DNA of 6,686 nucleotides from Phycisphaerales bacterium UBA3190 (GTDB lineage Bacteria > Planctomycetota > Phycisphaerae > Phycisphaerales > UBA1924). Under the pieces are notes generated by a model. That model did not search any database. It was given only the letters and a program-made list of their open reading frames with translations, and was not told the DNA's origin. Where the stretch lies: the NCBI GenBank assembly GCA_002364005.1, contig DEXG01000015.1, forward strand, positions 112,810 through 119,495. The letters run 5' to 3'. The position numbers and the translations under genes were made by a program. This document shows positions 1-5,739 of the stretch, piece after piece. Each line of letters starts with the position of its first letter. The stretch's first letter is position 1.

Positions 1-735
1 GCGGCTCGTTACGGCTTGAAGATCGAGCGGGGGACGCATGATGCGATCGCCAAGCACGCGTTGGAGCTGCGTGGGGTGTCGATCGAACGGGTCGGCGAGG
101 AGATGCGCCGCATGCTCACCCACCCGAACCGGGTGCGGGCGTGCGAGCTGATCGATGAGCTGGGGCTCGATGACGCAATCTTCGGGAATCTGAGCGCGAT
201 CCACGGCGATGTGATGGAGCGGCTGAGTGACGATGCGTCGTACCCGCTGGTCTTGGCATCGCTGGCGTTGACGCGTGGGCACGGGATCGATGAGGATCCG
301 GGTGCGATCTGCGGGCGCTTCCGCGAACGGCTGGACCTCTCGAATCAGGACCGTGACGGGATGCGTGCGGTGCTCGAACTGACGCGGGCGATGCATACGC
401 GTTGGGATGAGATGGGTGTTGCGGCAAAGCGTCGCCTTGGTGGGAGTGCGCACGCGGACGAGGCGTTGGCCTTGTATGGCGCGTGGTGCGATGTCCGGAA
501 CGACGACCACGCGAAAGTAGTTTCGGCGGAGCTTGATCAGTGGAAGCGGCTTGATGAGGGCCTGTGCCCGCCGGCGTTGCTTGATGGAGGAGACCTGATC
601 GAGCAAGGCCTCAAGCCAGGCCCCCGATTTCGTGAGGTGCTCGACGCGGTGTACGACGCGCAGCTTGAAGGCCGCGTCACGGACAAGGCATCCGCGTTGG
701 AGTTGGCGCGTGAACTGGGCGCAAACCCTGCATAA
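1..735 (+). CDS. cca: CCA tRNA nucleotidyltransferase, C-terminal part (5' end outside window)
   Basis: The frame is open from base 1 and gives 244 residues before the TAA at 733-735, so the start lies upstream; the TTG at 16 is internal. The family adds or repairs the 3' CCA end of tRNAs in the cytoplasm. Visible here are the end of the head/neck region (AARYGLKIE, then a segment with SIERVGEEMRRMLTHPNR), which matches the RNA-binding domain that follows the nucleotidyltransferase head in class II enzymes, and a helical C-terminal tail with LLDGGDLIEQGLKPGPRF and a QLEGRVTDKASALELAREL ending, a hallmark of bacterial CCA-adding and poly(A) polymerase relatives. The catalytic GGxxR and DxD motifs would lie in the missing N-terminal part. 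CCA-adding enzyme and PcnB-type poly(A) polymerase cannot be fully separated from this fragment. No terminator is visible before the peptidase gene 73 bp downstream. Confidence 0.88.
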   Translation, partial: AARYGLKIERGTHDAIAKHALELRGVSIERVGEEMRRMLTHPNRVRACELIDELGLDDAIFGNLSAIHGDVMERLSDDASYPLVLASLALTRGHGIDEDPGAICGRFRERLDLSNQDRDGMRAVLELTRAMHTRWDEMGVAAKRRLGGSAHADEALALYGAWCDVRNDDHAKVVSAELDQWKRLDEGLCPPALLDGGDLIEQGLKPGPRFREVLDAVYDAQLEGRVTDKASALELARELGANPA

Positions 736-797
736 GATGAATACATATGAAGACACGGTGCGCTGCTGGGACTCTCTGTTGGCGCTGTGACCAATTT

Positions 798-802
798 GGA
801 GG
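798..802 (+). promoter_or_regulatory. Shine-Dalgarno site of the M3 peptidase gene
   Basis: A GGAGG sits 6 nt before the ATG at 809. This spacing selects that ATG over the TTG at 806, which is in frame directly in front of it, and over the next in-frame ATG at 818. Confidence 0.8.
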
Positions 803-808
803 CCTTTG

Positions 809-2554
809 ATGACATCGATGCAGACGACTGATTTCGTTCCCCCCGTGCTTGACGCGACGAAATGGGAGAACATCGAGCCGCTGATGAACGCGCTGCTTGA
901 GCGTGAAGTTGGCAGCCGCGAGGAGCTGGAGAAGTGGCTCCTCGACCGCAGCGAGTTGGAAGCGGCGATCGGGGAATCCGGCGCCAATACCTACATCGAC
1001 ATGACCTGCGATACCGGCAGCGATGAGAAGCAGGCGGCGTATACCTCGTTCATCACGACCGTGGTGCCCAAGGTGAAGCCCGTGGGCTTTGAGCTCGATA
1101 AGAAGATGAAGGCCCTGTGCGAGCAGTACGGACTCACGAGCGATCGGTACGAGGTCCTGTTCCGTGACACGGCAGCGGATGTGGACCTGTTCCGCCCCGA
1201 GAATGTGTCGATCGAGACCGAACTGTCGCAGCTGGATCAGGAGTACGACAAGATCTGCGGGGCGATGACGGTCGAGTGGAAGGGTGAAGAGAAGACGATG
1301 CCCATGATGGGGAAGTTCTTCGAGTCATCGGACCGCTCCGTGCGTGAAGAGGCGTGGCGCAAGGTCGCGGCTCGGCGCCTTCAGGACGCGGGGCGCTTCA
1401 ACGAGATCTACGACGAGATGGTGCAGAAGCGCCACACGGTGGCGCAGAACGCGGGCTTTGACAACTATGTCGGGTACGCGTTCAAGAGCAAGCACCGGTT
1501 CGACTACACCCCAGCGATGTGCGGCGCGTTCCACGACGCGGTGCAGAAGCATGTGATGCCGTTCACGGCCAAGCTTGATGCTTCGCGCAAGGAGCAGCTC
1601 GGGCTTGAGCAGCTTCGCCCGTGGGACCTGGCGGTCGATCCCAAGAACCGTGCGGCGCTCGAGCCGTTCAACGGCGGCAAGGATCTGGTCAGCAAGACAC
1701 AGAATGTGTTCGATAAGCTGAGCCCGGAGCTGAGCGCGTTCTTCGCGAGCATGGGCGACGGCTCCAACACGCACGGCACCGCGGACGGTGCGATGCTTGA
1801 TCTGGATTCCCGCAAGGGCAAGGCCCCGGGCGGGTACCTGTACTTCCGCGATCGCTCGAAGCTGCCGTTCATCTTCATGAACGCGGCGGGCCAGCACCGG
1901 GATGTCGAGACGATGGTGCACGAGGCGGGGCACGCGTTCCACTCGATGTACTGCCGGGACGAGCCGTATGTGTGGTACCGCAGCTCGCCGCTGGAGTATG
2001 CCGAGGTGGCGTCGATGAGCATGGAGCTGCTGACGATGCCCTACTGGGATGCGTACTACCCCAGCGAAGAGGACGCGAACCGTGCCCGCCGCAAGCAGCT
2101 TGAGGGGAGCATCGGCTTGCTGCCCTGGATCGCGACAATCGATGCGTTCCAGCACTGGGTGTACGCGAACCCGACGCACACCCACGAGGAGCGGACGCAG
2201 GCGTGGCTCGGCCTCGAGGAGCGGTTCGGTCACCAGGGCCACATGGTCGACTGGTCCGGGCTTGATGAAGAGCGCAAGTTTGTCTGGCAGCGCCAGAGCC
2301 ACCTCTTCGGGGTGCCCTTCTACTACATCGAGTATGGCATCGCCCAGCTCGGCGCGTTGGGGATCTGGCTGATCAGTCTGGAGCAGGGCGAGGAAGCGGC
2401 GCTGGCGGCGTACCGCAAGTCGCTCTCGCTCGGCGGCTCGCGTCCCCTGCCCGACCTGTTCGGTGCAGCGGGCCTGCCCTTCGACTTTGGCGACGCGACG
2501 GTTGGTCGTCTGGTCGAGCGGGTGCAGGCGGAGCTGGACAAGCTGCCCGAGTAA
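809..2554 (+). CDS. M3 family oligoendopeptidase (PepF-like zinc metallopeptidase)
   Basis: The 581-residue product is a cytoplasmic zinc peptidase expected to cut short peptides during protein turnover. The zinc site is clear: MVHEAGHAFH places the HEXXH at residues 371-375 (H371 and H375 as ligands, E372 as the catalytic base), and EYAEVAS supplies the third ligand E399, 28 residues after H371, the usual M3 spacing. Further on, a GVPFYYIEYGIAQLGA segment matches the tyrosine-rich part of the M3 active-site cleft. The N-terminal region (LDATKWENIEPL, then WLLDRSELEAAI and TYIDMTCDTGSDE) resembles the M3 subgroup that is related to but distinct from classical PepF, so I give no symbol. Length is normal for the family. 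There is no signal peptide. The GGAGG at 798-802 supports the ATG at 809. A hairpin terminator lies 18-60 bp past the stop. It may be transcribed with cca. Confidence 0.93.
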   Translation: MTSMQTTDFVPPVLDATKWENIEPLMNALLEREVGSREELEKWLLDRSELEAAIGESGANTYIDMTCDTGSDEKQAAYTSFITTVVPKVKPVGFELDKKMKALCEQYGLTSDRYEVLFRDTAADVDLFRPENVSIETELSQLDQEYDKICGAMTVEWKGEEKTMPMMGKFFESSDRSVREEAWRKVAARRLQDAGRFNEIYDEMVQKRHTVAQNAGFDNYVGYAFKSKHRFDYTPAMCGAFHDAVQKHVMPFTAKLDASRKEQLGLEQLRPWDLAVDPKNRAALEPFNGGKDLVSKTQNVFDKLSPELSAFFASMGDGSNTHGTADGAMLDLDSRKGKAPGGYLYFRDRSKLPFIFMNAAGQHRDVETMVHEAGHAFHSMYCRDEPYVWYRSSPLEYAEVASMSMELLTMPYWDAYYPSEEDANRARRKQLEGSIGLLPWIATIDAFQHWVYANPTHTHEERTQAWLGLEERFGHQGHMVDWSGLDEERKFVWQRQSHLFGVPFYYIEYGIAQLGALGIWLISLEQGEEAALAAYRKSLSLGGSRPLPDLFGAAGLPFDFGDATVGRLVERVQAELDKLPE

Positions 2555-2571
2555 TCGGGCCGATACACACA

Positions 2572-2623
2572 ATATATGAAATCAGAGAAGGCACGGAACC
2601 GCTTCCGTGCTTTTTTCATATAT
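2572..2623 (+). terminator. Extended hairpin terminator after the peptidase gene; first copy of a duplicated leader element
   Basis: An 8-bp perfect stem, GCACGGAA (2591-2598) with TTCCGTGC (2603-2610), has a CCGC loop and is followed by six Ts (2611-2616), as in an intrinsic terminator. AAG (2588-2590) can extend the stem by pairing with the first Ts. An outer 10-bp stem, ATATATGAAA (2572-2581) with TTTCATATAT (2614-2623), encloses it, leaving only a 6-nt bulge at 2582-2587. The outer arm uses part of the T-run, so an anti-terminated or alternative fold is conceivable. A diverged copy lies at 3580-3622, in front of the next gene, so this may also act as a 5' leader structure for the gene at 2684. 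Confidence 0.8.
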
Positions 2624-2673
2624 CTGTGCGGGAACGCTGCCCCGTTGGGCGGCGAGATCGAGAGATCGAGAGA

Positions 2674-2677
2674 AAGG
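2674..2677 (+). promoter_or_regulatory. Shine-Dalgarno site of first PEP-CTERM-like gene
   Basis: AAGG inside GAGAAAGGG lies 6 nt before the ATG at 2684 and only 3 nt before the ATG at 2681, favouring 2684. The paralog uses a similar GAGAAAGGA placed 6 nt before its ATG. Confidence 0.55.
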
Positions 2678-2683
2678 GTCATG

Positions 2684-3499
2684 ATGAAATATGCTTTGTT
2701 GATGGGTGCGCTCGGCGCCGCTGTTTTCGCTGCGCCAGCGGGTGCGGGTCTGTCGGATTTCTTTGTCGCCGGGTCGGGCGGACGGGTCTACAGCGTCGAC
2801 GGCTCCACCCTTGAGGCCAGCGAGGTTTACCATGTCAATGGAAGCTGGAATGTCTACGACATTCTCTATGCAGGCAACGACAACATGCTTGTGCAGATCC
2901 GGGATGAGATCCGACTGGTCGACATGATGACGGGCGCAGAGTCCGTCTTCTTCGACGCGGCGGATTATGAGGGCACGAACGAGAACTTCTTACTGGAGGG
3001 CTTTGCGGCGACCTCGGACAATGAGTTGTTTATGTCGTTGCTCCAGTTCACTTCAGAGAGCATTGATCTGGTCGGCACCACCTATCACCCCGGAACTGGT
3101 GTCTACAGAGAGATGGCGGTGATTGAGCACCCGGACACGATCGGATCCTACATCGACCTTGTTGAGATCGCCCCCGATGTCTTTCTCGGGGCGGACCGGC
3201 ACGGCCAACAGGTGCATGTCATCAATGCCAATGACGGGAACCTGATCGATGTCTACGACCTGACCTTCAGCCCGGTCTCGTTCCTGCAACTCGAAGCGCA
3301 GCTGTTCCTGCTCGACCGGGACGGGGGGCTGTACAACTTTGATGCCGCGGACGGGTCAACCTCGTTCTACGGCTCGCTGAGCGGGGTCAGCGGTGATCTG
3401 CTCGGGGCAACCAGCTACGAGGTCTTCAGCGTTCCGGCACCGGGCGGCACGGCCCTGTTGGGGTTAGCTGGGCTGCTGGGCGTGCGTCGCAGGCGATGA
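2684..3499 (+). CDS. Exported protein with PEP-CTERM-like sorting tail, paralog A
   Basis: The product is 271 residues (272 if the ATG at 2681 is used). It begins with a signal peptide (MKYALLMGALGAAVFAAPAGAG, cleavage likely near residues 20-22) and ends with a PEP-CTERM-like tail at residues 250-271: VPAPGG, a Leu/Gly/Ala helix, then RRRR. Such tails are recognised by exosortase-type enzymes that process proteins at the cell envelope; no exosortase gene is in the window. The body has recurring short strands of the form G-hydrophobic-YxxD (GGRVYSVDGS, VHVINANDG, GGLYNFDAADGS), which suggests a beta-propeller-like fold (inference). No enzymatic motif is recognised, so the function is unknown. 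The neighbour at 3672 is a clear paralog, sharing GLSxF, GRVxSVD, EAS, DVFLGA, and xDGSTSxxG...GAT. In-frame codons upstream of 2681 run through the hairpin and are unlikely to be translated. Confidence 0.82.
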   Translation: MKYALLMGALGAAVFAAPAGAGLSDFFVAGSGGRVYSVDGSTLEASEVYHVNGSWNVYDILYAGNDNMLVQIRDEIRLVDMMTGAESVFFDAADYEGTNENFLLEGFAATSDNELFMSLLQFTSESIDLVGTTYHPGTGVYREMAVIEHPDTIGSYIDLVEIAPDVFLGADRHGQQVHVINANDGNLIDVYDLTFSPVSFLQLEAQLFLLDRDGGLYNFDAADGSTSFYGSLSGVSGDLLGATSYEVFSVPAPGGTALLGLAGLLGVRRRR

Positions 3500-3533
3500 G
3501 TACACATGAGCAGTCGCCTTGGCGCATCGCCTG
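3490..3533 (+). repeat. 9-bp inverted repeat spanning the stop codon of paralog A
   Basis: CAGGCGATG (3490-3498) and CATCGCCTG (3525-3533) are perfect inverted copies with a 26-nt loop. The left arm covers the Arg codons and most of the TGA. TCGCCT at 3514-3519 offers a competing pairing with the left arm. There is no T-run, so a standard terminator is not supported. It could slow 3' decay or take part in Rho-dependent ending. Confidence 0.4.
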
Positions 3534-3579
3534 TGAGTCGGGCGTGGTGCGGGCAGTGGCGATTGCCAATCGGATTTCG

Positions 3580-3622
3580 ATGAATCAGGAGACACACGGA
3601 ACCGACCCCGTGTGCTATTCAT
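3580..3622 (+). repeat. Second, diverged copy of the leader hairpin, upstream of paralog B
   Basis: The inner stem CACACGG (3593-3599) pairs with CCGTGTG (3608-3614) around an 8-nt loop. The outer stem ATGAAT (3580-3585) pairs with ATTCAT (3617-3622). It aligns along its length with 2576-2619, sharing ATGAA, TCAG and CACGGAACCG exactly. Two stem positions differ from copy one on both sides while still pairing. The T-run is degraded to CTATTC, so simple termination is less likely here than at copy one. Confidence 0.6.
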
Positions 3623-3671
3623 AGATGAGCGTCAGAGATGCCTGCATAGGGCCAAAGAGAAAGGATTTACA

Positions 3672-4472
3672 ATGAAGACAACGATGATGGCGGCTGCCGT
3701 GTACACCGCGTGTGTTTGCACCCCTGCGGTTGCGGGAGTTGGACTGTCGGAGTTCTATATCACCGATGGGCAGGGCCGCGTGTTTTCGGTTGATACGGGG
3801 ACCTATGAGGCATCGCTGCTCTTCGACATCGAAGCACACGGGTTTATTACCGACCTCGCGTACATCGGTAACGATCGCGTGCTGGTTCAAAATGGCGGCG
3901 TATTCACCAGCTACGATGTCAACTCACCGTCTGCGAACGGGACTGTTGAATACGACCTGTACGATCGCTTCGGCGATGGCGTTCACTTGGCCGCCGGACT
4001 TGATATTGACCCATCGGGCCAAATCAACTTCGCCGTTCAGTCCTTCCCGCCGAACGGGAACGACACGAGATATATTGCTTCATATGACCCCATGACCGAT
4101 TCGTACACGACGGGCGCAAGCTTTGACACATTCGCCAGTTTTCTCGATGTGCATCGGTACGACGGCGATGTGTTCCTCGGGGCAAACTTTAGCGAGAACG
4201 CGGTCCGAGTCGTTGACTCGATGACCGGGGAAACGATCGCAGAGCATCAGGTCGGGTTCGGCGTGGTGTCGTTCTTCGAGGTTTCCGATGTCATCTACGC
4301 GGTTGGCAAACTCGGCGGGGTGTACACCTACGACCCGACCGATGGGAGCACCTCGCTGCTCGGGACCATCACCGGGGCTGGCGATAGCATCATTGGCGCG
4401 ACGGTCCCTGCGCCGTCCGGGCTGGCTCTCTTTGGGGCCGGGCTGCTGGGTGTGAGCCGCAGACGGCGCTGA
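3672..4472 (+). CDS. Exported protein with PEP-CTERM-like sorting tail, paralog B
   Basis: The product is 266 residues. The ATG at 3672 has an AAGGA 6 nt upstream (3661-3665); the longer frame from the GTG at 3612 would begin inside the hairpin and is rejected. A signal peptide (MKTTMMAAAVYTACVCTPAVAG, cleavage likely after AVA) is followed by a body that matches paralog A at GLSEFY, GRVFSVDTGTYEAS, IGNDRVLVQ, GDVFLGA, VVSFFEV and GGVYTYDPTDGSTSLLG. The tail at residues 245-266 is VPAPSG, a Leu/Gly/Ala helix, then RRRR, a PEP-CTERM-like sorting signal that implies envelope targeting. Function is otherwise unknown, with a propeller-like fold being an inference from the repeated strand pattern. 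The middle third differs strongly from paralog A, so the duplication is old. The coding sequence has AT-richer patches (for example near 4068-4085) than its flanking housekeeping genes. Confidence 0.82.
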   Translation: MKTTMMAAAVYTACVCTPAVAGVGLSEFYITDGQGRVFSVDTGTYEASLLFDIEAHGFITDLAYIGNDRVLVQNGGVFTSYDVNSPSANGTVEYDLYDRFGDGVHLAAGLDIDPSGQINFAVQSFPPNGNDTRYIASYDPMTDSYTTGASFDTFASFLDVHRYDGDVFLGANFSENAVRVVDSMTGETIAEHQVGFGVVSFFEVSDVIYAVGKLGGVYTYDPTDGSTSLLGTITGAGDSIIGATVPAPSGLALFGAGLLGVSRRRR

Positions 4473-4497
4473 CATTGTTGATTTCCGGCTCTGACCC

Positions 4498-4525
4498 GCC
4501 CGCCCCGATCCTGGGCGGGCATTTT
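4498..4525 (+). terminator. Intrinsic terminator after paralog B
   Basis: GCCCGCCC (4498-4505) pairs perfectly with GGGCGGGC (4513-4520) around a 7-nt loop and is followed by ATTTTC. The T-run is short, but the 8-bp all-GC stem 25 nt after the stop fits an intrinsic terminator and separates this gene from thyA. Confidence 0.8.
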
Positions 4526-4547
4526 CTCATCGGATCTGGGTGATCCC

Positions 4548-4559
4548 GCGTGCGCACGC
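4548..4559. promoter_or_regulatory. 12-bp perfect palindrome upstream of thyA
   Basis: GCGTGCGCACGC reads the same on both strands. It ends 23 bp before the -10-like box at 4583, so it sits over or beside the expected -35 region. That position would suit a repressor or activator site, but no regulator is known from the sequence, and GC-rich palindromes also arise by chance. Confidence 0.3.
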
Positions 4560-4582
4560 CTGCGGATTATTTTTCGTTCGGG

Positions 4583-4588
4583 TACACT
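4583..4588 (+). promoter_or_regulatory. Candidate -10 box of thyA (possible leaderless start)
   Basis: TACACT matches 4 of 6 bases of TATAAT and ends 8 nt before the ATG at 4597. Transcription from it would begin at or just before the start codon. There is no Shine-Dalgarno sequence in the preceding 20 nt. No good -35 match is seen at the right distance. Confidence 0.4.
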
Positions 4589-4596
4589 GTTCTGTC

Positions 4597-5457
4597 ATGA
4601 TCCAATACCACGATATTCTGCGTCGGGTGCTCGCTGAAGGCAGCCCGTGTGACGACCGGACCGGGGTCGGGACGATCTCGGTGTTCGGGCATCAGAGCCG
4701 CTATTTCCTGTCGCCCGATGCCCCCGGGGCCCGTCAGGCGTTCATTGAGCGGGGTATCCAGTCTGGCTTCCCCGCGGTGACGACCAAGAAGGTGCACCTG
4801 CGTTCGATCATCCATGAGCTGCTGTGGTTCCTCCAGGGCGAGACGAACATCGCGTATCTCAAGGAGAACGGCGTGTCGATCTGGGACGAGTGGGCCGACG
4901 AGCAGGGCGAGCTTGGCCCGGTGTATGGGGCCCAGTGGCGTTCGTGGGCGTCTCCCAATGGCGAGACGGTCGATCAGATCGCGAATCTTGAGCGTGGGCT
5001 GCGTGAGAACCCCTTCTCCCGACGCCACATTGTCAGCGCGTGGAACCCGGGGCAGGTCGATGAAATGGCGTTGCCCCCCTGTCACTGCCTGTTTCAGTTC
5101 AATGTGCAGCGTGCAACGGATGGCGGGCCGGATTGGCTGAACTGCCAGCTGTACCAGCGATCAGCGGACCTGTTCCTGGGGGTGCCGTTTAATGTCGCGT
5201 CGTACGCGTTGCTGACGATGATGCTGGCGCAGACGACGGGGTACCGCCCGGGTGCGTTTATCCACACGCTGGGCGATGCCCATATTTACCTGAATCACCT
5301 GCCTCAGGTTGATGAGCAGCTGTCACGCGAGCACCGGGCACTGGGGACGATGCGGATCAACCCGGGCGTGAAATCGGTGTTTGATTTCAAGTTCGACGAC
5401 TTCGAACTGGTCGATTACGACCCGCACCCGCATATCAAGGCGGCGGTCGCGGTTTGA
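4597..5457 (+). CDS. thyA: Thymidylate synthase ThyA
   Basis: The product (286 residues) makes dTMP from dUMP using methylene-tetrahydrofolate, in the cytoplasm. Family landmarks are all present: RTGVGT with the phosphate-binding R21, HLRSIIHELLWFLQGETNIAYL, WDEWADEQGELGPVYGAQWR, SRRHIVSAWNPG, the catalytic Cys C162 in ALPPCHCLFQFNV, QLYQRSADLFLGVPFN (R188, D191, N199) and GDAHIYLNH (H229, Y231), ending in DYDPHPHIKAAVAV. Compared from memory with E. coli ThyA (264 residues, catalytic C146), the extra 22 residues are a 16-residue insertion near residues 39-56 and a 6-residue one near 169-177. The ATG at 4597 aligns with the family N-terminus; an in-frame extension back to 4540 would cross the likely promoter. 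No dihydrofolate reductase gene follows it here, although the two are often neighbours in other bacteria. Confidence 0.97.
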   Translation: MIQYHDILRRVLAEGSPCDDRTGVGTISVFGHQSRYFLSPDAPGARQAFIERGIQSGFPAVTTKKVHLRSIIHELLWFLQGETNIAYLKENGVSIWDEWADEQGELGPVYGAQWRSWASPNGETVDQIANLERGLRENPFSRRHIVSAWNPGQVDEMALPPCHCLFQFNVQRATDGGPDWLNCQLYQRSADLFLGVPFNVASYALLTMMLAQTTGYRPGAFIHTLGDAHIYLNHLPQVDEQLSREHRALGTMRINPGVKSVFDFKFDDFELVDYDPHPHIKAAVAV

Positions 5458-5546
5458 GTGGCATGGGGAATTCATTCGCGTGTTTCCAGGCTTTCTCGAC
5501 ACCATGCTGAATCAGACAGTGTTCAGGTTGACCACCAACGCGCAGA

Positions 5547-5561
5547 GGGGTGAAACACCCC
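5547..5561 (+). repeat. Short hairpin downstream of thyA
   Basis: GGGGTG (5547-5552) pairs perfectly with CACCCC (5556-5561) around an AAA loop. It lies 90 nt past the thyA stop and lacks a T-run, so it is at best a weak or Rho-assisted end for the thyA transcript. Confidence 0.4.
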
Positions 5562-5586
5562 CGAATACACGAGTACGGATTCTTTG

Positions 5587-5628
5587 CGCGAGATTCGTGG
5601 TCCATTTCGGGCTTTGATCGATCTCGCG
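5587..5628. repeat. 8-bp inverted repeat in the thyA-desaturase gap
   Basis: CGCGAGAT (5587-5594) and ATCTCGCG (5621-5628) are perfect inverted copies separated by 26 bp. The repeat lies 50-90 bp upstream of the candidate desaturase -10 box, a place where a regulator of lipid desaturation could bind. The rest of this 282-bp gap holds no gene that I can support. Confidence 0.35.
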
Positions 5629-5653
5629 TGCTTGAATATGGGTACTAGTGTAA

Positions 5654-5683
5654 CAGACACGCTCGTCTCATTTCGGGTATGCT
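5654..5683 (+). promoter_or_regulatory. Candidate promoter of the desaturase gene
   Basis: CAGACA (5654-5659, matching the last four bases of TTGACA) is 18 bp from TATGCT (5678-5683, 4 of 6 matches to TATAAT). The -10 box lies inside TTCGGGTATGCT, which nearly repeats TTCGGGTACACT in front of thyA. It would give a leader of about 50 nt before the ATG at 5740. Confidence 0.4.
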
Positions 5684-5739
5684 CTGAGACACCCTCACGA
5701 TGCTGGCCCGAGCACATCGACACCCAATACGAGTACAAC

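Noticed and set aside
1325..2572. A 415-codon open frame on the minus strand across the peptidase gene
   Set aside because: It is fully antisense to a well-supported M3 peptidase, has no recognisable domain, and long antisense frames are common opposite GC-rich genes.
2576..2680. In-frame N-terminal extension of paralog A starting at the ATG at 2576
   Set aside because: It would be translated through the terminator hairpin and would bury the signal peptide; the ATG at 2684 has a ribosome site and matches the paralog.
3612..3671. GTG-started extension of paralog B
   Set aside because: The GTG lies inside the leader hairpin; the ATG at 3672 has an AAGGA at good spacing and begins a signal peptide.
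3702..3722. Possible lipoprotein lipobox in the signal peptide of paralog B (YTAC, then VC)
   Set aside because: The residue three before the first Cys is Tyr, not Leu, Val or Ile, and a normal AVA signal peptidase I site follows.
5547..5561. Hairpin as an intrinsic terminator for thyA
   Set aside because: The stem is only 6 bp and no T-run follows, so I list it as a repeat only.
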